From Thermomonas sp. (GTDB lineage: Bacteria > Pseudomonadota > Gammaproteobacteria > Xanthomonadales > Xanthomonadaceae): a DNA stretch of 6,401 nt. Positions 1-6,401 of the stretch are shown one piece after another. The notes under the pieces are model-generated. The model made no database searches, was not told the DNA's origin, and saw nothing but the letters and a program-made list of their open reading frames with translations. Position 1 is the first letter of the stretch. Each line of letters opens with the position of its first letter. Location: contig JANJSW010000294.1 in the NCBI GenBank assembly GCA_024711415.1, positions 1 through 6,401 of the forward strand. Reading direction: 5' to 3'. The position numbers and the translations under genes are program-made.

Positions 1-486
1 ACGTTCGCCGTGGCGACAGGCGGCGATGCAATCGTCGGTGACGGGCGCGGCATAGCCGTGCACGAAATAGGCGCGCGCATCGCTGCCGATGCCGTCGAGG
101 AGCGGCGATGCGGCGACCTGCTCGAGCGTGTTCCAGCCCATGTGCGGCACCCGCAGGCCCGGCCCGCCGGCGAGTTTCCGCACCCGCCCGGGCAACAGGC
201 CAAGGCAGTCCACGCCGCCTTCCTCGGAAGACTCGAACAGCAACTGCATGCCCAGGCAGATGCCCAGCAGCGGCACCTGCAACGCCGGCAGCACCTCGGC
301 GAAACCGCGCTCGCGCAGCAGCGCCATCGCCGGCCCGGACGCACCCACGCCGGGCAGCAGCACCCGCGGCGCATCCGCAAGGCCAGCGGCATCGCGCACG
401 ATGCGCGGGCGTGCGCCGAGCCGTTCCAGCGCGTAGCAGACCGAGCCGAAATTGGCCCCGCCGGCGTCGATCACCGCGATGTCCAT
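1..486 (-). CDS. hisH: Imidazole glycerol phosphate synthase, glutamine amidotransferase subunit HisH (C-terminal part cut off by window edge)
   Basis: HisH hydrolyses glutamine and passes ammonia to HisF, which makes imidazole glycerol phosphate and AICAR in the cytoplasm. The first 162 residues are visible. They show a class I glutaminase fold: start [16 protein letters not shown], oxyanion strand LLPGVG (43-48), nucleophile motif GICLGMQLL with Cys77, then PHMGWN and YFVHGYA. The partner catalytic His and Glu (HxE near the C terminus) lie beyond the left edge, so the gene is incomplete only because the window ends, not because it is broken. The start ATG overlaps the hisB stop by one base (TGATG), which supports this start and suggests coupled translation. 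HisA, HisF and HisI/E are expected downstream, outside the window. Confidence 0.95.
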   Translation of the reverse strand, partial: MDIAVIDAGGANFGSVCYALERLGARPRIVRDAAGLADAPRVLLPGVGASGPAMALLRERGFAEVLPALQVPLLGICLGMQLLFESSEEGGVDCLGLLPGRVRKLAGGPGLRVPHMGWNTLEQVAASPLLDGIGSDARAYFVHGYAAPVTDDCIAACRHGER

Positions 487-1565
487 CACAGCAGGCCCTT
501 GGTCGAAGGCAGCTCGGCGCCTTCACGCCGGATGGCTTGTCGCAGTGCCCGCGCCAGCGCCTTGAAGCAGGCCTCGATCTGGTGGTGGTCATTCTCGCCC
601 TGCACCTTCAGGTGCAGGTTCAAGCCCGCGGCATCGCAGAGCGAACGGAAGAAATGCGGCACCAGTTCGGTGGGCAGGTCGCCCACGCGCTCGCGGCGCA
701 GCGCACCCTCGAACACGAAGTATGGCCGCCCGGAAAAATCCAGCGCGGCGCTGGCCAGGCATTCGTCCATCGGCAGGATGAAGCCGTAGCGGCCGATCCC
801 GCGCTTGTCGCCCAGCGCTTCGCGCAGCGCCTGCCCCAGCGCCAGCGCGGTGTCCTCGACCGTGTGATGCTCGTCGATGTGCAGGTCGCCATCGCAGCGG
901 ATGCGCAGCTCGAAGCCGCCGTGCTTGCCGATCTGTTCCAGCATGTGGTCGAAGAACGCCAGCCCGGTGGCGACCTGCGGATCCGCCACACGGTCCAGAT
1001 CCACTTCGACGCGGATCCTGGTCTCCTTGGTGTTGCGCACGACCGTCGCCTGGCGCGGCGCATCGGCAAGCGCATGCGCAATCCCGGCCCAGTCCCAGTC
1101 GCCACCGAACTGTGCGGTGGCAAGCTGGAAGCCGCGGATCTTCAGGTTGTCGGCGAACTGGAGGTCCGTCTGGCGGTCGCCGACCATCGCGCTGCGCGCC
1201 CAGTCGATGCTCCGGTCCTGCAGCAGGCCCGTCATCATACCCAGACCGGGCTTTCGGTTCGGGCTGTTGTCGGCGGGCAGGCTGCAGTCGATCAGTTCAT
1301 CGCGGAACACGATGCCCTGGCTCTCGAACACCTGCCGCATCAGCGCGTGCGGGCCGTCGAATGCGGCGCGCGGATACGCCTCGCTGCCCAGCCCGTCCTG
1401 GTTGCTGACGATCACGAACTGGTAGCCGGCATCGCGCAGCTTCAACAGCGCGGGGATCACGCCCTGAACGAAGCGCAGCTTCTCGAACGCATCGATCTGG
1501 AAGTCGGCGGGCTCCTCGATGAGCGTACCGTCGCGATCCACGAACAGGATCGGCTGCAGGCTCAT
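486..1565 (-). CDS. hisB: Bifunctional histidinol-phosphatase / imidazoleglycerol-phosphate dehydratase HisB
   Basis: This 359-aa protein fuses two enzymes of the pathway. Residues about 1-170 are a HAD-type histidinol-phosphate phosphatase: DRDGTL with Asp10 (nucleophile) and Asp12, SNQDGLG (54-60), RKP with Lys105 and GDRQTD (129-134). Residues about 171-359 are imidazoleglycerol-phosphate dehydratase, with the histidine-rich metal motifs [12 protein letters not shown] (205-216), DEHHTVED (231-238) and [17 protein letters not shown] (325-341). The length matches the gammaproteobacterial fusion type. The start ATG overlaps the hisC stop in ATGA. Oddity: the loop [16 protein letters not shown] (91-106) lacks the Cys-His-Cys-Cys zinc ligands of the E. 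coli phosphatase domain, although the acid residues of the active site are intact. As I remember it, Xanthomonas HisB shares this loop type, so it is probably a lineage trait and not damage. Confidence 0.97.
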   Translation of the reverse strand: MSLQPILFVDRDGTLIEEPADFQIDAFEKLRFVQGVIPALLKLRDAGYQFVIVSNQDGLGSEAYPRAAFDGPHALMRQVFESQGIVFRDELIDCSLPADNSPNRKPGLGMMTGLLQDRSIDWARSAMVGDRQTDLQFADNLKIRGFQLATAQFGGDWDWAGIAHALADAPRQATVVRNTKETRIRVEVDLDRVADPQVATGLAFFDHMLEQIGKHGGFELRIRCDGDLHIDEHHTVEDTALALGQALREALGDKRGIGRYGFILPMDECLASAALDFSGRPYFVFEGALRRERVGDLPTELVPHFFRSLCDAAGLNLHLKVQGENDHHQIEACFKALARALRQAIRREGAELPSTKGLL

Positions 1566-2653
1566 GCCGCCACCTCCATGCGCGCCGCTTCCAGCGCGGC
1601 CAGCACGCGGCGGCATTCCTCCATGCTGCCGACGGTGATGCGCAGTGCATCGCCCAGCTGTGCCATCGCACGCATGTCGCGCACCACCACGCCGGCCGAC
1701 AGCAGCGCGGCGAACGCGGCGTCCGCGTCGGCGAAGCGCACCAGCAGGAAATTGCCGGCGGAAGGATAGACGCTGCGCACCTGCGGCAGCATGCGCAGGC
1801 CATCGGCCAGCCGGGCGCGCGCCTCGCGCATCGCCGCCATGCGGCTGCGGGTCAGCGCCAGTGCCGACGGTGCCAGCGCCGCCAGCGCCGCATCGACGAC
1901 GGGCTGCGGCAGCGGATACGGCGCCTGCACGCGGCGCAGCGCCGTGATCAGTTGCGGGTTGCCGAGTACGCAGCCCACCCGCGCAGCGGCCAGTGCATGC
2001 GCCTTCGACAGCGTGCGCAGCACGGCGATGTTGTCGTGCTGCTCCAGCAGGCGGGTCGCAGAGGGTGCATCGGCGTACTCGACGTAGGCCTCGTCCACGA
2101 TCACCAGACAGCATCCGCGCAGGCGCTGCGCAAGCGCCGCGATGGCGTCCACCTCCAGCAGTTCGCCCGACGGATTGCCTGGCGAGCACAGGAACAACAA
2201 CGAGGCGCCGCCAGCCAACGCGGCATCGCCCATCGCCGGCAGGTCCGCGCACAGGCCGGCTTCGGCCTCACGCAGCGGCACTTCGACGATCTTCGCCCCG
2301 TGCAGGCGCGCGCACACCGCATACATCCCGAACACTGGCGGCGCGGTGACGATCGCGCCACGGCCCGGCATGCAGAAGGCACGCAGCAGCAGGTCGATGC
2401 CCTCGTCGCTGCCGCGTCCGACCAGCAGCTGCGCCGGCGCCACGTCGTACAACGCCGCCAACCGCGCGCACAGCGCTTCCGGCTGTGGCTGCGGATAACG
2501 ACGCAGGCGGCCGTCGGCATCGCTGCCGTTGGCCCACGCGGACTCGTTGGCGTTGAGCCAGACCGAGCCCGCCAGCGCTTCGCTGCGCGCCGACTTGTAG
2601 CCAGCGAAATCCCGCAGGTCCTCGCGCAACAGCGCATTCACGGTCGCGCTCAT
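1562..2653 (-). CDS. hisC: Histidinol-phosphate aminotransferase HisC
   Basis: HisC is a PLP-dependent class I/II aminotransferase that converts imidazole acetol phosphate and glutamate to histidinol phosphate and 2-oxoglutarate. The 363-aa product shows WLNANES near the N terminus (32-38), [11 protein letters not shown] (79-89), CSPGNPSG with Asn160, [10 protein letters not shown] with Asp187 and Tyr190, and [15 protein letters not shown] with the PLP-binding Lys216 and Arg224. [12 protein letters not shown] (296-307) is the usual C-terminal domain strand. The frame is open for 94 codons further upstream, but the chosen ATG (start [12 protein letters not shown]) aligns with the family N terminus and overlaps the hisD stop in ATGA, whereas the extension lies over hisD. 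It stands between hisD and hisB in the operon. Confidence 0.96.
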   Translation of the reverse strand: MSATVNALLREDLRDFAGYKSARSEALAGSVWLNANESAWANGSDADGRLRRYPQPQPEALCARLAALYDVAPAQLLVGRGSDEGIDLLLRAFCMPGRGAIVTAPPVFGMYAVCARLHGAKIVEVPLREAEAGLCADLPAMGDAALAGGASLLFLCSPGNPSGELLEVDAIAALAQRLRGCCLVIVDEAYVEYADAPSATRLLEQHDNIAVLRTLSKAHALAAARVGCVLGNPQLITALRRVQAPYPLPQPVVDAALAALAPSALALTRSRMAAMREARARLADGLRMLPQVRSVYPSAGNFLLVRFADADAAFAALLSAGVVVRDMRAMAQLGDALRITVGSMEECRRVLAALEAARMEVAA

Positions 2654-3948
2654 GCGGCCTGCTCCAGTCGCAGCTCCACCGCCCGCGCATGCGCCTGCAG
2701 GCCTTCCGCGTGCGCCAGCGTGGCGGCGCAGGGTCCCGCACTGGCGATCCCGGCGCGGCTGGCTTCCTGCACGGTGATGGCTTTCTGGAAACTCGCCACG
2801 GACAGCCCGCTCCACGCCCGCGCCGCGCCGCCGGTGGGCAGCACGTGGTTGCTGCCGCTGCAATAGTCGCCCAGGGCTTCCGGCGTCCAGTCGCCGAGGA
2901 AGATGCTGCCGGCATTGTGGACGTGGGGCAGCCATTCGCGTGGCTGGCGCAGCGCAAGGATCAGGTGTTCCGGCGCGTAGGCATCGCTGATGGCGATGGC
3001 CTGTCCGATGTCGCGCACCAGCACCAGGCGCGAAGCTTCCAGCGCACGCCGGGCGATGTCGGCGCGCGGCAGCCGCGCCAGCTGCGCATCGATCTCCGCC
3101 GCCACCGCGTCCAGCAGCGCCGCACTGTCGGTCAGCAGCAGCACCTGCGAATCCGGGCCATGCTCGGCCTGCGACAGCAGATCGGCGGCAACGAAGGCGG
3201 CGTTGGCGTCAGCGTCGGCGATGACCAGCACCTCGGACGGCCCGGCCGGCATGTCGATGGCCAGCCCGCCCGACAGCTGCGCGGCCTGCCGCTTGGCTTC
3301 GTCCACCCACGCATTGCCGGGGCCGAACAGCTTGTCGCAGCGCGGCACGCTGGCCGTGCCCAAGGCCATCGCCGCAATCGCCTGCGCGCCGCCGAGCTTG
3401 AACACACGCAGGCCGGGCGCCTGCCGCGCCGCCAGCAGCACCGCGGGATCGGCGCTACCGTCCGCACGCGGCGGCGTGCACAGGATGACCTCGCCGCAGC
3501 CTGCCAACCGGGCCGGGATGCACAGCATCAGCGCAGTCGACGGCAGCGGCGCACTGCCTGCGGGCACGTACAGGCCGACGCGATTGATCGGACGCTGCAC
3601 GCGCTGGCACAACAGGCCCGGCGCGGTTTCCACCTCGTAAGGCTGCGCGATGCCGGCGCCGTGGAAGGCCTCGATCCGAGCTGCCGCTTCAACGATCGCG
3701 GCCTGCACGTTCGCCGGCACCTGTCCGGCGGCAGCTTCGAATTCCTCGGCGCCGACTTCGAAATCCCCCAACGAGACGCCATCGAACTGCGCGGTGTAAT
3801 CGCGCAGCGCACCGTCACCGCGCGCAGCCACCGCATCGAAGATCGCCCGCACCCCCTCGCGCAGCGTGTCCGACACCGCCTGCACCGGACGCCGCAGCAC
3901 CGCGGCGCGCTCATCCGCGCCCAGCGCGTTCCAGTCGATGCGCTTCAT
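2650..3948 (-). CDS. hisD: Histidinol dehydrogenase HisD
   Basis: HisD is a zinc enzyme that oxidises L-histidinol to histidine in two NAD-dependent steps, the end of the pathway. The 432-aa product has the normal family length. Visible motifs are GLYVPAG (125-131), KLFGPGN (206-212), [11 protein letters not shown] (232-242), [12 protein letters not shown] (257-268) with zinc ligands Gln260 and His263, APEHL with catalytic Glu327 and His328, [12 protein letters not shown] with zinc ligand Asp361, and AEGLQAH with Glu415 and zinc ligand His420. The positions are each one residue on from the E. coli enzyme, as I recall its numbering. The start ATG overlaps the hisG stop in ATGA. The frame runs open well into hisG upstream, but the start at [10 protein letters not shown] matches the family and the overlap pattern of the operon. 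Confidence 0.97.
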   Translation of the reverse strand: MKRIDWNALGADERAAVLRRPVQAVSDTLREGVRAIFDAVAARGDGALRDYTAQFDGVSLGDFEVGAEEFEAAAGQVPANVQAAIVEAAARIEAFHGAGIAQPYEVETAPGLLCQRVQRPINRVGLYVPAGSAPLPSTALMLCIPARLAGCGEVILCTPPRADGSADPAVLLAARQAPGLRVFKLGGAQAIAAMALGTASVPRCDKLFGPGNAWVDEAKRQAAQLSGGLAIDMPAGPSEVLVIADADANAAFVAADLLSQAEHGPDSQVLLLTDSAALLDAVAAEIDAQLARLPRADIARRALEASRLVLVRDIGQAIAISDAYAPEHLILALRQPREWLPHVHNAGSIFLGDWTPEALGDYCSGSNHVLPTGGAARAWSGLSVASFQKAITVQEASRAGIASAGPCAATLAHAEGLQAHARAVELRLEQAA

Positions 3949-4859
3949 GCCAGCATCCGCTCCACCGGCAACACCATCAGCCCGCGCGCACCGGCACGCT
4001 TGAGGTCTTCCAGCCGCTGCCAGGTCATCGCGCCATGGCAGAGCGCCTGCAACGCCAGCGTCTCGCTGCCGTCCACCGCGCACATGGTCGGCGGCTCGGC
4101 ATCCGGCAGCAGCTGCAGTACCTGCGGCAGCGCTTCGCGCGGGGTCTGGAACAGCAGCAGCTTGCTGTCGCGGATGCGCAGCACGCCGTCCATGCGCCGC
4201 AGCAGCAGGTCCGCCAGCTCGGCGCGGACATCGCCGAACGGCGCCACCGGACCCGCCAGCACCGCCTCGCTGTGCAGGATGTCGAGCACCGGCTTGAGCT
4301 GGTTGGCGGCCAGCGTGGCGCCGCTGGAGACGAGATCGCAGATCAGGTCGGCCTGGCCCAGGCGCGGCGCGATTTCCACCGAGCCGTTGAGCACCACGGT
4401 CTCGGCCTCCACGCCCTGGGCACGCAGCCACGCGCGCAGCTGGTTGGGATAGGTGGTGGCGATGCGCTTGCCGGCAAGTTGCGCCGGCCCCTGCCAATCC
4501 CAGCCTTCCGGCACGGCGATCGACAGGCGGCAGCCGCCGAAACCCAGCGCGCGCCATTCGCGGAACACCGCCGGTTTGCCGGCCTCGGCGCGCTCGCCGG
4601 CCTGCTCCAGCAGCACGTTGCGGCCGACCACGCCCAGGTCGCAGACGCCATCGGCGATCAGGCCGGGAATGTCATCGTCGCGCACCAGCAGCAGGTCCAC
4701 CGGCAGCGATTCGCCGTAGCAAAACAGCTTGTCGCGGCTTTCGCGCCAGCTCAAACCCGCGGACGCGAGCAATGCGCGCGCCGGCTCGCTGAGGCGGCCG
4801 TTTTTCTGGATGGCGATGCGCAGGCGATCGCGCCCGGCGGTTGTCGTTGCAGTGGTCAT
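3945..4859 (-). CDS. hisG: ATP phosphoribosyltransferase HisG, long form
   Basis: HisG joins ATP and PRPP to make phosphoribosyl-ATP, the committed and feedback-regulated first step of histidine synthesis. The 304-aa product is the long form. Residues about 11-225 are the two-lobed catalytic part ([27 protein letters not shown] at 73-83; the PRPP-loop region around [16 protein letters not shown], 171-186). Residues about 226-304 form the C-terminal regulatory domain ([14 protein letters not shown], then [18 protein letters not shown]), known in this family to bind histidine for allosteric inhibition. No HisZ partner is needed for the long form. The start lies 9 bases after the stop of the TrpR-like gene, too close for a separate attenuator leader peptide. 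No strong Shine-Dalgarno is visible before the ATG, so translation may depend on the upstream gene. Confidence 0.96.
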   Translation of the reverse strand: MTTATTTAGRDRLRIAIQKNGRLSEPARALLASAGLSWRESRDKLFCYGESLPVDLLLVRDDDIPGLIADGVCDLGVVGRNVLLEQAGERAEAGKPAVFREWRALGFGGCRLSIAVPEGWDWQGPAQLAGKRIATTYPNQLRAWLRAQGVEAETVVLNGSVEIAPRLGQADLICDLVSSGATLAANQLKPVLDILHSEAVLAGPVAPFGDVRAELADLLLRRMDGVLRIRDSKLLLFQTPREALPQVLQLLPDAEPPTMCAVDGSETLALQALCHGAMTWQRLEDLKRAGARGLMVLPVERMLA

Positions 4860-4868
4860 CGTGTGGAC

Positions 4869-5192
4869 TCAGGAAGAAGTGTTGGCCAGGCCCAGCCGGC
4901 TCGCGGCGACCCGATAGCCGCCGGCACCGCGCTCGAGGCAGCGCGCCACACGGCCGATGGTGGTCACGCTGACCTTGGTTCGCTCATGGATTTCACGGTA
5001 CGGCACGCCCTGCAGCAGCTGCGGTACCACCCGCCAGCGGTCGCCCATCGCCTCCAGCTCAGCCGGCGTGCACAGGTCATCCAGGAACGCACGGACCTCC
5101 TCCGCGCTTTCCAGCTTGGCCAGCACCGCGGCCAGCGCATCGATGGCGACCGCAGCGTCGTATTGGGGCAGGGGTTCGGGGCGTTGTTTCAT
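4869..5192 (-). CDS. TrpR/YerC-YecD family DNA-binding regulator, first gene of the histidine operon
   Basis: This 107-aa protein resembles the YerC/YecD group of TrpR-like repressors. Residues about 18-50 form a helical region (AEEVRAFLDDLCTPAELEAMGDR), followed by a helix-turn-helix at about 53-88 (VVPQLLQGVPYREIHERT, then KVSVTTIGRVARCL) and the group's Gly-rich end GAGGYRVAASRL. It carries no catalytic motif. It is the first gene of the operon, 9 bases ahead of hisG. TrpR-family proteins have been proposed, from comparative genomics in Gram-positive bacteria, to repress histidine genes. By inference this one senses histidine or a related ligand and represses its own operon. The palindrome at 5262-5279 is the obvious candidate operator. 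The family call is good; the ligand and the target are inferred. The start ATG has only a weak upstream Shine-Dalgarno. Confidence 0.85.
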   Translation of the reverse strand: MKQRPEPLPQYDAAVAIDALAAVLAKLESAEEVRAFLDDLCTPAELEAMGDRWRVVPQLLQGVPYREIHERTKVSVTTIGRVARCLERGAGGYRVAASRLGLANTSS

Positions 5193-5227
5193 CGGGACTC
5201 AGGGGCGGTAGCGGATGGACCGCAGCA

Positions 5228-5254
5228 GATCCGGCCCAAGGGGTCGGCCAGATC
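5228..5254 (-). promoter_or_regulatory. Stem-loop at the 5' end of the his operon leader RNA
   Basis: Arms GATCCGGCC (5228-5236) and GGCCAGATC (5246-5254) flank a 9-base loop. Read as minus-strand RNA, the stem is GAUCUGGCC pairing with GGCCGGAUC: nine continuous pairs including one U-G wobble. Read as plus-strand RNA the same position is a C-A mismatch, so the structure fits the his operon transcript better than the divergent one. It would lie at or within a few bases of the predicted transcript 5' end. No U-run follows, so it is not a typical intrinsic terminator. Its role (mRNA stability or leader regulation) is unknown. Confidence 0.4.
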
Positions 5255-5258
5255 AATG

Positions 5259-5288
5259 TAATAACGTGTTAATACGTTAACTCAGCAA
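5259..5288 (-). promoter_or_regulatory. Candidate promoter of the regulator-his operon
   Basis: On the minus strand a TTGCTG (5288-5283) and a TTATTA (5264-5259) are spaced by 18 bases, in the only AT-rich stretch of the region. This would place transcription start near 5252, about 60 bases before the regulator gene. The -10 call is soft: an overlapping TACATT (5260-5255) is an alternative. The near-palindrome at 5262-5279 lies between and across these elements, as a repressor site would. Confidence 0.45.
5262..5279. promoter_or_regulatory. Near-palindromic operator candidate, TAACGTGTTAATACGTTA
   Basis: The 18-bp site is centred between 5270 and 5271 on TTAA. Its arms TAACGTGTT and AATACGTTA match as an inverted repeat except for one symmetric pair (G5268 against T5273). 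It stands in an AT-rich island of otherwise GC-rich DNA, in the spacer of the candidate his promoter and between the divergent operon and plus-strand gene. The size and symmetry fit a dimeric helix-turn-helix repressor such as the TrpR-like protein encoded next to it. It lacks the CTAG core of the E. coli TrpR operator, so if this protein binds here the specificity differs. It could also control the divergent gene starting at 5320. Confidence 0.5.
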
Positions 5289-5319
5289 CCCGACATTGGC
5301 AAGGCCCCTCACCGGACCT

Positions 5320-6401
5320 ATGCTCATTCCGATGCGCAAGTTCGTGATTCTGGTCCTGTCAGGCCTGTCGGCCCTGATACTCAGCCTGCCTGCGCTCGCC
5401 GCTGGCGACGACGTCAGCCAGCGTGCAAATCGAGTCGAAGCCGAGGCGCAGCAATCGCCGCGCCCGGACGATCTGATCTTCGCGGCAAAAATCCAGCGCA
5501 GCTACGAGAAGAGCTTCGGCGACATCGACAGTACGGAGCAACTCCGCGGTCACAGCGATGCCGACCTGAAGCAGCATTGGGGCGCTGTGGAAACCGCGAT
5601 CTTCTACAGCAGTGACGCTGACATCATTGCTTCAGCGCACCGCGTCCTGGACGAAATGGAGCGCCGTGGCCTGGCGGACAACCGCGACCGATCACGTCTG
5701 TTCAATGCGCTGCTGAGTGCCGGACGCTTCGATGCCGCCCGTGCAATGGCCGCCCAGCATCCGGACGCCGGGCTTCCCCCGATTCCAAAATCCATCGTCG
5801 ACACAAACCCCCACCTGCCCAGCGTATGGCGATTCAGTGACGACGGCGACACATTGACCCGGATAGGAATTGATCTCGAGCCATTGCAGGTCATCGTGGC
5901 GGCGGGCTGTCACTTTTCGGCCGACGCCGCCCGCGACATCGTCAGCGACCCGATACTGGGCCCGGTGTTGGCACGACACGCGCACTGGCTTTCGTTGCCT
6001 CCCGGCAACGAGCAACTGGACGCCCTGCAGGAATGGAACCGCAACCATCCGCAAACGCCGATGCTGGCCATCCATGATCGCAGCGAATGGGCCGTGCTCC
6101 CGAAGTGGAACATGCCGACCTTCGCCATCATCCAAGGGGGCAAGCTGATCGACAGCACACACGGCTGGCGCAGCGGCGACCCCGAATTCCGCGACAAGCT
6201 GGTTTCAATGCTCAGGCGTGCCCGCTTGCTGCAAGCCGGCCCCCACGGAAATAACACCAAAACCTCAGCCCGCGCGCACCGCGGCGAGGATGCTCCCGTC
6301 CGCGACCATCGCCACGGCGGCGGCCACTTCGCCATCCAGCGCGCGGTCGCGGTCCAGATAGGGAATGCGCGCGCGGATAGCGGCGTGGGCAGTGGCGACT
6401 G
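5320..6401 (+). CDS. Exported hypothetical protein with thioredoxin-like C-terminal region (no stop within window)
   Basis: I do not recognise this gene by name. Starting at 5320 (MLIPMRKFVILVLSG) it has a clear Sec signal peptide: a basic residue pair, a hydrophobic core at about 9-22 and a likely cleavage after LPALA at 27, giving a periplasmic or secreted protein. A second ATG at 5332 is an equally good start; neither has a strong ribosome site. Residues about 55-155 look helical. Residues about 184-300 look like a thioredoxin fold: a strand LQVIVAAG, a CHFS motif (Cys197-Ser200, CxxS instead of CxxC) heading a helix, and MPTF (265-268) at the place of the cis-proline loop, followed by GGKLID. 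The fold is an inference from these motifs. Codon use is less GC-biased than in the his genes. The frame stays open to the window edge, and the codons after about 6265 read like the antisense of the neighbouring gene. The true end may be near 6254 if a one-base frameshift exists. Confidence 0.6.
   Translation, partial: MLIPMRKFVILVLSGLSALILSLPALAAGDDVSQRANRVEAEAQQSPRPDDLIFAAKIQRSYEKSFGDIDSTEQLRGHSDADLKQHWGAVETAIFYSSDADIIASAHRVLDEMERRGLADNRDRSRLFNALLSAGRFDAARAMAAQHPDAGLPPIPKSIVDTNPHLPSVWRFSDDGDTLTRIGIDLEPLQVIVAAGCHFSADAARDIVSDPILGPVLARHAHWLSLPPGNEQLDALQEWNRNHPQTPMLAIHDRSEWAVLPKWNMPTFAIIQGGKLIDSTHGWRSGDPEFRDKLVSMLRRARLLQAGPHGNNTKTSARAHRGEDAPVRDHRHGGGHFAIQRAVAVQIGNARADSGVGSGD
6265..6401 (-). CDS. 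C-terminal fragment of a probable histidine/aromatic amino acid ammonia-lyase (start outside window)
   Basis: Only the last 44 codons before the TGA are visible. The peptide contains TAHAAIRARIPYLDRDRALD, then EVAAAVAMVADGSILAAVRAG. This matches the pattern at the end of HutH-type lyases (an R..VP-type helix, a DR pair, then a helix of Ala/Val residues ending in G-S-L), enzymes that remove ammonia from histidine, phenylalanine or tyrosine. About 86 per cent of third codon positions are G or C, supporting a real gene. In Xanthomonadaceae such a lyase can be the HutH of histidine breakdown or the lyase of aryl-polyene (xanthomonadin-type) pigment clusters; the visible piece, without the Ala-Ser-Gly cofactor site, cannot tell them apart. 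It runs tail to tail with the plus-strand gene. Confidence 0.5.
   Translation of the reverse strand, partial: VATAHAAIRARIPYLDRDRALDGEVAAAVAMVADGSILAAVRAG

Noticed and set aside
1..486. hisH as a truncated pseudogene
   Set aside because: The frame is intact up to the window edge, with Cys77 and the oxyanion strand in place; only the window cuts it.
108..1769. Long plus-strand open frame (553 codons) opposite hisH-hisB-hisC
   Set aside because: Same reason: antisense to well-conserved his genes, low-complexity composition, no domain.
2689..4452. Long plus-strand open frame (587 codons) opposite hisC-hisD-hisG
   Set aside because: It is an antisense shadow of GC-rich coding DNA. The translation is rich in Arg, Gln, His and Ala with no recognisable domain, while the minus strand encodes conserved enzymes with all catalytic residues.
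4860..4868. his leader peptide or attenuator directly before hisG
   Set aside because: Only 9 bases separate the regulator stop from the hisG start, with no room for a leader ORF or terminator.
5228..5254. Hairpin as a rho-independent terminator
   Set aside because: No T-run follows the stem on either strand, and it lies between divergent starts where termination is not expected.
4035..5261. Plus-strand open frame (408 codons) opposite hisG and the regulator
   Set aside because: Antisense composition; it also runs into the regulatory region and has no plausible product.
5604..6335. Minus-strand open frames opposite the exported protein
   Set aside because: They overlap the plus-strand gene with its clear signal peptide and structured motifs. 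Their translations are Arg- and Ser-rich without motifs.

Overview
The window is GC-rich with strong G/C bias at third codon positions. It carries most of a compact histidine biosynthesis operon on the minus strand. The bifunctional HisB fusion, the long-form HisG, the gene order (TrpR-like regulator, hisG, hisD, hisC, hisB, hisH) and the protein sequences all resemble Xanthomonadaceae (Xanthomonas, Lysobacter, Luteimonas or Stenotrophomonas relatives). The family is an inference from remembered homologues; the genus cannot be fixed from this sequence alone.

Layout, right to left along the operon's transcription: a promoter/leader region (about 5193-5319) holds an AT-rich 18-bp near-palindrome and, just downstream, a leader hairpin. 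A 107-aa TrpR/YerC-family DNA-binding protein (5192-4869) comes first. Nine bases later follow hisG (4859-3945), hisD (3948-2650), hisC (2653-1562), hisB (1565-486) and the 5' part of hisH (486 to the window edge). From hisG onward each stop overlaps the next start (ATGA three times, TGATG once), so the genes look translationally coupled and transcribed as one unit. Together the visible genes cover step 1 (HisG), the glutaminase half of IGP synthase (HisH), IGP dehydration and histidinol-phosphate dephosphorylation (HisB), transamination (HisC) and the last two oxidations (HisD). hisA, hisF and hisI/E would be expected beyond the left edge.

Divergent from the operon, on the plus strand, lies an unrecognised exported protein (from 5320) with a signal peptide and a thioredoxin-like C-terminal part carrying a CxxS motif. 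Its reading frame has no stop before the window ends. It overlaps, tail to tail, a minus-strand gene fragment (6401-6265) whose 44 residues look like the C terminus of a histidine/aromatic amino acid ammonia-lyase. A one-base frameshift in a C-run near 6240 would remove that overlap.

Most of the window is conserved core metabolism. The parts worth a second look are the regulatory region with the first-gene TrpR-like protein, the zinc-less HisB phosphatase domain, the CxxS protein and the convergent overlap at the right edge. I see no mobile elements, CRISPR arrays, tRNA or rRNA genes.
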